From: Collybia mongolica
Lineage: Eukaryota; Basidiomycota; Agaricomycetes; Agaricales; Clitocybaceae
Reading direction: 5' to 3'
DNA: 64,000 nt
Assembly (NCBI GenBank): GCA_013420905.1
Contig: JAAXNY010000016.1
Coordinates: 248,001 to 312,000, forward strand
Shown: positions 54,442-64,000 of the stretch, piece after piece
Position numbering within the stretch: position 1 is the first letter of the stretch
Layout: each line of letters starts with the position of its first letter
The notes under the pieces: model-generated
Database searches by the model: none
What the model was told of the DNA's origin: nothing
The model's input: only the letters and a program-made list of their open reading frames with translations
Program-made: the position numbers and the translations under genes

Positions 54442-57194
54442 ATGGCTTCCTGGAAGACTTTGCTAGCTTTACTGTTGTTTTTTACCTGCGCGACATGCAG
54501 TCTCGTTGATGACATAGTGAACGCAATTGAGAACGCTGTCGATTGTGGCTCATGTCACGCTCTGTTAGTCCCACTCGCGGGTCTAGCATTACTTGGCGAC
54601 AGCGCGTTCTCATCGACAATCATCGCGGTCTGCAAAACTCTCGGCGTGCGTTCTACCACTTTATTGTATTAAATCATGTTTTTATTCACTGACCATGCAG
54701 GTTGAAGATGACGATGTTTGTAAGGGAGCAGTTGGACAGCAAGGTCCTATTGTGGCAAACAACCTCAGATCGATCTCTCCGTTTGGCCAGACTGCAACCA
54801 AACTCTGCGATTCTATCTTTGGACTTTGCCAACCTCCAGCAGTCAACAAGTACACCGTACCTTTCCCAAAGCCAGCCCCGACAAACCCCAAGAAATTCGT
54901 CTCAACTGGAAAAGCGCCCTTACAGGTTGTCCACTTCAGTGATGTCCACATCGATCGCCAATATACTGTTCGTGCAAGCCCGTACGGTTCGGTGACTTCA
55001 TAGACTTTCTAATGATTAACTCTGATAGGCTGGTTCTGACGTGAATTGCACTAAACCCATTTGCTGTCGGAACTTTGCTGACGACACTGGCCCACCGACG
55101 GTTCCTGCTGGTCCCATGGGCGCTCATAATTGTGACACATCACCGAGTCTGGCACAATCCATGCTTCGGGCTATCTCTGGTAATAATGCGTTTTCCATTT
55201 TTACTGGCGACGTAGTCGAAGGTAAGACTCTCGCGATGTTTCATAAATTTGTGAAAGATTAATTCGTTCGTCAACAGCTGCGGTTTGGCTGGTGGACAGA
55301 AAGTAACATTTCCTTGCGCTTATTCGAGGCTCTACTTATTTTAATATGCTAGTGAGGTCACCAATGATATGACTGCCTTTAACAGCGAGATGGCCGAGAT
55401 TCTAAGCGCGCCTGTATATCCTGCAATAGGTACGCTGTTCTTGCCTTTCCAGTGGGTTCTCTCATCCTCAACGTTGTTTCAGGCAACCAGTAGGATGCTT
55501 TGTTGACGTGCCCATTCTCTCGTATTCAACATTTTCCAGTGAAGCTGCACCTGTCAATGCCTTCCCTCGAAACACGACCTCAAAGGCAAATGCTCAATGG
55601 GTTTTCGACACACAAAGCAAGGGATGGACTGTCAGTACTCCATTTTGGCCTGAATATCCAAGAGCCCTACTCTAATTACATTTGTCACAGAAATGGATTG
55701 GCGCTGCTGCCGCTACTCAGGTGTCGCACTTCTCTGGGAGCTATTCGGTTGTCCATCCTGGGACCAACTTACGGTAGGTCGATGCAATAGTAAGTCTATC
55801 CACGCTTATCACTTTTTTTATAGCATCATCTCTATCAATACTGTCTACTGGTATAAAGCGAAGTAAACTTGCCCTTTCCTTGTACAATTCCGCTATACTC
55901 AACTTGGAAGTATTACAGCTTCTGGTTATATGATAGTGATACTTTGCAGTGCGTGGTATACAATTCTCTCTGCTTGAACTAACGTTTTCCTACTAGGCCT
56001 GATCCCAACGGGATCATTGGATTTACTGTCCAGGAGCTCCAAGCAGCTGAGGATGCTGGCCAACGTGCGTGGATCATAGGCCACATGCCACCTGGGCGGC
56101 AAGATACCCTTGATGACCAAGTAGGGCCAGAAACATGTCTGATGATATTCTCTTTGTTGATGAATACTCTTTCAGTCGAACTACTTTGATCAAGTCATCC
56201 AGCGCTACCGAAATACTATTGCTGGGCAATTCTACGGGCACAGTCATCAGGTAAGTTGTTATCTCAAAAAGCATGTTCATGGCAAAAATTTAAAAAGAAT
56301 CTAGGATCAATTTGCCCTTGCATATTCGGATTACAGCAAACAAACTGCTGCAAATGCCGTCAGTATGGGATGGATCGCGCCATCACTGACACCGAGAAGT
56401 TAGATCGATTCTCGGAACCGCCGCTCGTCTGCTCACAGATTCTTCATCCAGATGGGAATCCAGCATTCAAAGTTTACGATGTGGACCCAGACACCTACGA
56501 GATCATGGATTCTCGTGTCTTCATTAGTATGTGTTTTGGATTCGATGCTTTTTTGTCAGCTAAAGGGTAGCCAGGCGACATGGACAATCCATCGTTCCAA
56601 ACTAACCGTAAGTCGTCATCTCTATCGAAATGCTTTACCAGCACTCACACTAGTTATAGCGACGTGGCAATTATACTACAGTGCGCGCGAGACCTATGGT
56701 CCCTTAGTGCCGGGCCTCCGCTCGACAGATGCCCTTACTCCATCATTCTGGCACAACGTTACTGAAGCATTTGCAGTGAATGACTCAGCATTCCAAAAAT
56801 ACATAACGTTCAAAAACAGGGGAATAAATGTGGAATCTTGTGACGCTGAGTGCAAGAGGGTTACTATCTGTGATTTACGAGCTCTGCGTGCCGAGAACAA
56901 CTGTGTCAGTGGATTCGATGCAAATCACCAGGGACCTCTGACCCGGATCTTCTCATAGGACGATGCTACGCCCGGATTAAACTTCCGTAAGAGAGAGGAC
57001 GGAACAATGCGTTCTGCCACACATGACGATGACTGCGAAGGCACCGGCCTTGGTCATATCTTCTCGAAAATGCCCTCTAAAATAGTGAGTGTCTTGCTAG
57101 GTGCCATTACTTTTGTTTTCATCCGTGGCTTTAGTCTTCTGTGGATCGCGCGCTCTTGGTAGCAAGCATGGAGGAGGCAATGGCACAAGCATAA
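54442..57194 (+). CDS. secreted acid sphingomyelinase-like phosphodiesterase (615 aa), 18 exons
   Basis: Metal-dependent phosphodiesterase of the calcineurin-like fold, likely acting on sphingomyelin or related phosphodiesters outside the cell or in the vacuole. A signal peptide (MASWKTLLALLLFFTCATCS) is followed by a saposin-B type domain (residues ~25-115, six cysteines, starting VDCGSCHALL). The catalytic domain has FSDVHIDRQY, FTGDVVE, GNHEAAPVNAFPRN, IIGHMPPG and YGHSHQDQF, the full set of metal-binding and catalytic motifs. A C-terminal Cys-rich domain (SCDAECKRVTICDLRAL) follows. The 18 exons sum to 1848 nt in frame. Exon 6 (55483-55489) is only 7 nt and builds the GNH motif. Exon 4 (55278-55302) is 25 nt and exon 10 (55919-55948) is 30 nt. 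Confidence 0.9.
55483..55489 (+). other. 7-nt microexon of the phosphodiesterase gene
   Basis: GCAACCA, flanked by an upstream acceptor (GTTTCAG) and a downstream donor (GTAGGA). It supplies the codons completing G-N-H: the preceding exon ends in G and the next begins with T GAA. Without it the catalytic GNHE motif cannot be formed and the frame is lost. Confidence 0.8.
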
Positions 57195-57606
57195 CATAGA
57201 AATAACACGGCATTTTATCGGTTGTATTTTCTAGATCCAGTGTGCTATAAATAAGTTGACTGTTGATCGACATCCTTCCATTTTGTCAAGAGTTTTTCTT
57301 TTCTCAATTTGTAGGCAGAGTGTGGTTCCTTAGTTCGAGAAGACACACCTCCTACCCCCGTATTCCGAGGTTGCAAATTTCATTATAATTAATTCCGGAC
57401 GGTCACTTACTACTTTACACAATTTTACGGCACCGCGAACTTCGAAAGTCTTAGTCAGCCTTACCCTCCACATGATTTCTTCAAATTCGGTACCTTGGGT
57501 CTTTTGACTCTCACCAAAATCCTATCTTGACTCATTTTCTGCGTCACCTGTGCATATAGACACAAGACAAGCGAAGAGTGATTTCATACGAACGCTCTTC
57601 TAATTC
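57195..57606. other. intergenic between the phosphodiesterase and the ABC transporter
   Basis: 412 bp with the terminator of the former and promoter of the latter, both plus strand. No gene. Confidence 0.4.
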
Positions 57607-60600
57607 ATGCCTAGGTTCCAGCTCGAAGTCGCGTTAGCTCTTGTTGTTGCTGCCTGCGGTAGCTTAACCGTTTTCTATTTCACGCGAACAAAAGAAGGAA
57701 AGGTCCAACTTCCAATTCACGTTGACGAGGATAATCTCTATGGACATGATCCTTTCGATGTGACAAAACCGGAGGACATTGTTGATGGGTACCCAATTGA
57801 AGGGGATGCGTTCTGGACAAATGTGCGTCAATACTCATAAGTCTTAAAGCTCCCGACTTGAATTAGATAATAGATGAGATGGCGGAAACTTTTCGTATCC
57901 CTCCTACTTTCGGCTATTCCGGTCATCGACGCTATCTCAGTAGGTTGGTCTGTAGCAAACGACCAAGCATCTGAAATCGCTGTTTATGCTCTTAATCTCG
58001 CCTTCTCGCTTTATATCCTCATATTGGCTGTACGTTCCGTCAACCAAAACGCCATAGACACACATTCGGAGTCTGTTCTTCACCTTACCACACTGAGTAC
58101 ATTGGCGGTTGCTTTCCTGGGATCAACTGCTATATTGCCCAACACACCTCCAATCATTACATCTCTGGAGACCGCCCCTGCTCTACGCCCGGTTTGGTAT
58201 GCTAAACTATGCTTGTATGCCATCGTGTGCTTCACGACATTTACGACACCACAAGGACCTCGTCTTCGATTCCCTCCGGAGCTCATCTATACGGAAAAAA
58301 CTATACTCGCGACTACTAATCCCGACGAAGAAAATGTTTGCGGACTTATTGGTATTTATTTTCGCCTCCAGATACCTTGTCAATCCATTGCTAATTCACT
58401 CAAGGTGCGTCTCCTTGGGAGGTCCTACTTTTCTCATACACTACAAAAGTGGTCTGGCTCGGAAATCTTGCTTCAAGTCTCGAAACTGGCGACTTACCTA
58501 TCGTTCCCGCAAACATGCGGGCAACGTCCAATTACCCAAAAATGAAGAGAGCAATGCGAGATATCCATCTTCGTATTGGCCGTTGGCGCCCTAAACCTGG
58601 ATCTGGCTGGGCGTTGGGTTACAGACTTCTTCGACTGAACGCCTTGGTGTTCATCACCATGTTGCTTCTCGCGGCAGTTTCTGCCATGCTTTTTTACACA
58701 CCTGCACTATTCTTGCAATGGTTCGTAGCTTACCTTGAAGTCGACAATGCCCGAGATGAAATGGGATGGGGTTGGGTCTATGTTATCGGCTTGTTTGGGA
58801 CCAATGCTGTTACGTACCTTGGTATGCAGCTTTTTCTTCCTCTGGTCATGTACTTTTCAAAATACTCTCCCCTTCTCAACAGTGACAGGTCAACTGTGGT
58901 CAATGTCCACCACAACGATCCAAGTTCGTTTGAAAATTCAACTCAACTCGATACTTTTCGCGAAAACCCTTGTCCGCAAGGATGTAGCTTCTTCTGCGCC
59001 GCCCCCGACGAGCACAATCAAGTCACCTCCAGAAACCGAGAATACCAACAACGAAACATCGGACAAAAAGGCCGAGGATGAATTTTCGAGCAAAGCCCAG
59101 ATCATGACTCTCATGACGACTGACGTAGACAGAGTCAGTGACTTCGCATGGCATGTGTTTGCACTGGTCGGTACGTAAAGTGTTGCATTATCTGCGTATG
59201 GTGTTTAATCTTGTTGTCTAGACTCTCCAATAGAAATTATGATAGGATCGATGTTCCTGTATAAACTCCTGGGTACGCATACTCTCACCTGCCATGATTT
59301 CATGGAGGACAAGCCTGATGGTTTCCTTCTCAAGGCGTGTCATGCTTTTTTGGCCTTGCGGTAACGTGTCTTTTCCTTCCTATGAACCATTTCGCGGGGA
59401 AGATCGTTGTTGGTTCGTGATATGATCTTGTTGTGGTCCCGACAAGAAACTCATCGTCTACAGGTGCCCAGGAGAACTTAATGAAAGCTCGAGATGAAAG
59501 GGTTTCTTTGATGAATGAGGTATGGCTTTGGAGATGAACATATGAAATGTGCAACCCATATATTATTTTAGATCTTGGGAGGTATTCGCATGCTTAAGGT
59601 ATATACATTACTTTTCACACGTCATCACACTCTGATATCGCAATCCAGTTTATGGCCTGGGAGCGCAATTTTGAAGCCAAGGTCATGAAGGTTCGCGAAA
59701 AAGAACTGAAGTATCAAAAACTCAACTATACTATTGAGGTATGTTTAAATTGAATGTCAGGTTTTTCTTTAATAAAATATGTCCTACAGACTTTATGGAA
59801 TGCTATCTGGTAAACTGTATTGTGATCACTCCCTAGCCAAACTTCTAACGCTTTTATAGGAACGGCTCACCTATTCTCGTAACACTCGTGTCTTTCTGGC
59901 ATTTCACTGTTGTTCGGCAACAAGTTCTATCGCCGTCTATCGCTTTCACCTCAGTAAGTTCTGTCTCGGCGTAGTTTTCATATCTTACTAACTTGGGGTA
60001 CTTCAGATCATTGGTAATTTCCTTGACTTCTTGGTGGCGCAAACGTTCTTATGGTCAATTAGTTTTCAATGAAATGAAATATGCTCTCAACGCACTCCCC
60101 GAAACGTTCATCAATATGCTGCAGGTGAGGGGTGACGTCTTGCTGTTGTCCTCCTACTCCTTACATATTGGGACTCTGTCAGAGTTTGGTGTCCCTTCGT
60201 CGGATCGAAAAGTATATGAATGGCGCAGAGGTGTCCCCTGTCCCCCCCATTGATCGCCAGTCCCAAACTATCGCTCTTCAATCATGTACCGTAACATGGC
60301 CTCAAGACCGTTCACAAGCAAGCCTGGCTCCTTCTGCCGCATCAACCCCAAGACACAAATTCATGCTCGTCGATTTAAGTTTGAACTTTCCACCAGGAGA
60401 ACTTTCCCTCATCTGCGGTAAGTTAGGATCTGGAAAAACACTTCTGCTGCTAGGTGAGCTTTGTAAATATTGGGCTACGTCATGTATTGACCATCTATGC
60501 AGCGTTATTAGGCGAGGCGGACATTCTCACCGGACAGATGCTGTGCCCTCGTTCACCTCCAGATTCGCTTGCTTCCTTCGCCGGAGTGTATGTACCGAAG

Positions 60601-63600
60601 GAACATTGGATTGTCCCGGGAATATGTGCCTATGTTCCACAGGTCAGTCTATTGTCCGCTTCAGTAAAAACATATTTCATGTTTTCTGTTCCCCTAGGCT
60701 GCATGGCTTCGTAATGCCTCGATCAAAGGTTAATCCGTAGAGTGACCATCCATGAGCTAGTTTTTTAAAATAAGTCTGAAACAGAAAACATTCTATTCAG
60801 CCTACCCTTCGATGAAGAACGGTATCGTAGGACTCTAGAGGTGAGAACACCCTTGCATCTCTAAACATGCCCTCATTGTTGTTAAGGTATGTGCATTAGT
60901 GAGCGATCTAGAAATATTGGAGGACGGCGACGAGGCGGAGATCGGAGAACGAGGGGTATGTCCGTTCTACCGGCACCGCGAACTTACTAATTGGGTTGAA
61001 TTAGGTAAACTTATCCGGTGGTCAGAAAGCAAGAGGTAAGTCCTCAGTTTTATTGGAGGCAACGGTTCATTTCATATCGTTATTGTAGTCTCTCTTGCGC
61101 GGGCTGTATATTCACGCGCGTCCATTCTGCTCTTGGACGATGTCCTTTCTGCCGGTGTGTTTACACACATTTACTATCCAACAACAACACTTATATAACA
61201 CATAGTCGACGCCCACACGGCTCACCATCTGTATCATGAGTGCTTAAAAGGCGATCTTATGCGCAACAGAACGGTCATTCTGGTTTCTCATCATGTTCAG
61301 TTATGCTCTCCAGGAGCTAAGTATATCATTGCACTCGACAACGGACGACTTGAATTCGAGGGTGATAGAGAGAAATTCCAATCATCCGGTATTATGCGAA
61401 AACTGGTACAAACGACAGACGCAGCGGACACCAAGGAGGCAGTGGTAGAGGTCCTAGAAGAAACGGCTTTTGTAAAGGCGTCTGACCCCAACTCTGAATC
61501 CAGTTCGACGATTGCTTCCCAAGCCTCTGATGTTAAAGTCGAGAAAAAACCACCCAGAAAGCTCGTCGAAGAGGAAAGGCGCGCCGTTGGGAGGATTGGC
61601 CGGGACATTTGGGAAACCTATATCCGAGCTTGTGGTAACCGCTGGTACTGGGCTATATTTATAACCGTACTGCTTATTGCATCAATCAGTCCTGTGATTG
61701 AAAACGGGTGGTTGAGGTGCGTCATACACTACCGCAGATCTAGCTTTGCCGATTCAAATTATTTTCGGTCTCAGGCACTGGGCTAGTACTTCTCTGGATA
61801 GCGACGGGAAGAGTCCAACCTTTTATATCGCAGTCTATGCTGCCATTACAACAGCCGGTCTGATCATCACCACTCTCCGCTTCTTCTTCCTCTACGATGG
61901 ATCAATTCGGGCCTCAACGGTGCTTTACAAGAGACTTCTGGAGACCATCCTTTTTGCCAATATCCGCTTTCATGATACTGTCTCTCGTGGCCGGTTACTT
62001 AACCGATTTGGAAAGGATTTCGAAGGTCCGCTTATCGACATAATATCTCACCATTGAGTGACGTCTTTCACAGGCATCGATAGTAGTTTGTCAGATAACT
62101 TTGGGCGTAGTGTCATGTATGGCCTTTCTGCTCTGACAACAGTCGTTACTGTTAGTGTCGTTGGTGGGTTACCTTTCATCATCGCCATGTGTTTATTAGG
62201 GATAGTGTATTACAACGGTAAGTACCATAAAACGTTATACGCGGTACCGAATGCTCACAGTGGTTGAAACAACAGCGGCAAAAGTGACCAGACTTTGATT
62301 TCATGTATCCTGCCCTACTCACACTCCTTTAAACAGATTTATGGTCAAACCTCGCGAGATATGAGAAGATTAGGTGCGGCGCTTTATCGATGTCGTTATT
62401 CAATATTAACCTTCCGAAAGACTCTGTGACACGATCTCCCTTGTATTCTATCTACGGCGAGACAATCTCTGGCGTTACAATTCTTCGCGCATTCGGTGCA
62501 TCGTCCAAGTTTTTGCGCGATATGCTTTGCTGTGTCGATACAGTAAGATCTATAATAACTTTTAACAGCATTGATAAATAAATTTCCAATTTAGAATTCC
62601 AACCCTTACTACTGGATGTGGGGAGGTACTGGGAATAATTTCGATGCTTCTTCAGATTACTAACAAAAATACAGTGAACAGATGGCTATCTATTCGTTTC
62701 AATTTGCTTTCTAGTGGTGTTGTTGGGGCTACGGCATTGGTTTCCCTTTTGAGTCCAAGTATCAGCGCTTCATTGGCTGGATTTGCTTTGGCATTCGCCT
62801 CTACCATAACGAATGATCTTCTATTTATGGTTCGACGGTTTGTCGGTTTGGAACAATCGATGGTGAGAGCTTGTTGCTTACCGTCCATCTGTACACCTGA
62901 CCGCTTTTCAGGTGGCTTTGGAACGAGTCAAAGAGTACACAGAGCTCACGCGAGAGCCCCCCGAGTTTGTGGAACCAAGACCTCCCCCATCGTGGCCAGC
63001 TACTGGTGCCATTGAGTGTCAGGACCTTGTTATCAGATACGCGGTACGTTCCTCGGTTGCGCTACGTTCTTCTACTCAATTGGTTTGCTTTATCAGCCTG
63101 CCTTGCCGGACGTACTACACAAAATTAACTTTGAAGTCCTTCCTGGTGAAAAGGTTATACCGTCCGAACATTCAAACAAACAAAGTTTAACTATTAAAAT
63201 TAGGTTGGAATTCTTGGAAGGACAGGGTCCGGAAAGAGCACGCTTGCCCTGTCATTCTTTAGATTCGTCGAAGCAACCGAAGGTCGAATCCTCGTGGACG
63301 GACTTGATATTGCGCAAGTCGGTCTCACCGACTTGCGAAGCCGGTTGACAATCATTCCTCGTAAGCAAGTTTTGTTCAGTTTTTCAGATTTCCATATTCA
63401 TGGAGTTCATAGAGGACCCTACCATCCTCAGCGGAAGTTTACGGTCAACTCTCGACGTGTTTGAAGAGTACGAAGACACAGAAATTGTGAGCCGAGCGCC
63501 CCCATCATTCCCACCTATATTAAAGTTCGCAGTTTGAAGCACTTCGTCGTGTTCATCTAATCCCTTCCGAAGACACACCCGAAGACGATGTGGATATGAT

Positions 63601-64000
63601 TAATGCAAACGTGTTTCGCAATCTGGACTCCTCTGTTTCTGAAGGAGGGGAAAATTTCTCCACTGGGTAAGGGACTGCGCTACATACTCTCAAGCCGCCT
63701 GCTTAAAATTTATCAGCGAAAAACAATTGCTTTGTATGGCCCGAGCTATTCTCAAGCGGTCCAAGGTTCTTGTTATGGATGAGGTGAGTATTCACCTATA
63801 ATTCTTTCTGAATCTATCTGACTGCCCACTCCAGGCCACTGCAAGGTATGTTTACAATAGTGTAAACATTATTTATACTTATCCATCCTCCCAGTGTCGA
63901 TTATGCAACGGACGAGCTAATAGGGAAAACCATCCGACAGTTCGTATTTCAAACCCTATAATGCCCCCTTCTGATCCTGACTTGATGCGGTAGTGAATTT
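57607..64000 (+). CDS. ABCC-subfamily (MRP-like) ABC transporter, 3' end beyond window
   Basis: Multidrug-resistance-associated type exporter, probably of the vacuolar or plasma membrane. The ATG at 57607 opens a hydrophobic segment ([20 protein letters not shown]) and an N-terminal membrane domain. About two dozen exons follow, e.g. CGLI joins [10 protein letters not shown] via a 54-nt intron. TMD1 contains [23 protein letters not shown]1: Walker A GKLGSGKT (~60418-60441), signature [15 protein letters not shown], Walker [12 protein letters not shown], where Asp replaces the catalytic Glu as in other ABCC NBD1s. TMD2 runs from 61600 to 62900. NBD2: Walker [10 protein letters not shown] (~63213-63240), signature [15 protein letters not shown], Walker B VLVMDEATASVD with intact Glu. 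The window ends a few residues before the H-loop. Confidence 0.92.

Noticed and set aside
61297..61608. 103-codon minus-strand ORF
   Set aside because: Antisense to the NBD1-TMD2 linker of the ABC transporter.

Overview
The window reads as nuclear DNA of a mushroom-forming basidiomycete (Agaricomycetes). Genes are cut by many introns of about 40 to 60 nt with GT-AG ends, and intergenic spaces are short. The content fits: a KDZ transposon with a CxC2 cysteine cluster, DUF6535 membrane proteins, a divergent intron-containing H2A/H2B pair, a GH12 endoglucanase, a GH3 hexosaminidase, a saposin-domain sphingomyelinase-like phosphodiesterase and an ABCC transporter. I saw no bacterial, organellar or viral sequence.

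Layout. 1-3085 is gene-poor and carries repeat copy R1. A glycine-rich cytosolic-type gene lies at 3086-3958. A decayed GH12 tail and DUF6535 gene copy A follow (4200-6018). Copy A is split by a 14,247-bp KDZ element (6074-20320); its first exon reappears at 20333-20512. The element has long terminal inverted repeats, a perfect 8-bp target duplication and five closely packed genes: the transposase (1139 aa), a 682-aa acidic-repeat protein, an 826-aa protein with Pro-rich repeats, a 927-aa Zn2Cys6 protein and a 161-aa protein. Repeat R2 follows, then protoporphyrinogen oxidase, a complete GH12 gene and the uninterrupted DUF6535 copy B (23.5-28.9 kb).

28.9-43 kb is dominated by copies of one roughly 655-bp repeat, R. 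They are arranged as two inverted arms around a two-RRM RNA-binding protein gene, and an F-box gene follows. 44.5-64 kb is gene-rich and ordinary: GH3, H2A/H2B, ArgJ/Arg7, a small secreted cysteine-rich protein, the sphingomyelinase-like enzyme and the 5' part of an ABCC transporter that runs off the window end.

The most interesting system is the KDZ element. Low-complexity expansions in several of its genes, an intronic tandem repeat and the subterminal 90-bp array all share CCG/CGG-containing words (ATCCGA, GGCCGA, TCGGCCAC). The element also encodes a protein with exact Gal4-type Zn2Cys6 spacing, a domain class that reads CGG/CCG triplets. This suggests, as inference, a self-recognising multi-gene transposon whose binding sites are written into its own coding sequence. 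Exon models below were built by hand from splice consensus and frame. Where exon sums are stated they are divisible by three, but no transcript evidence was available.
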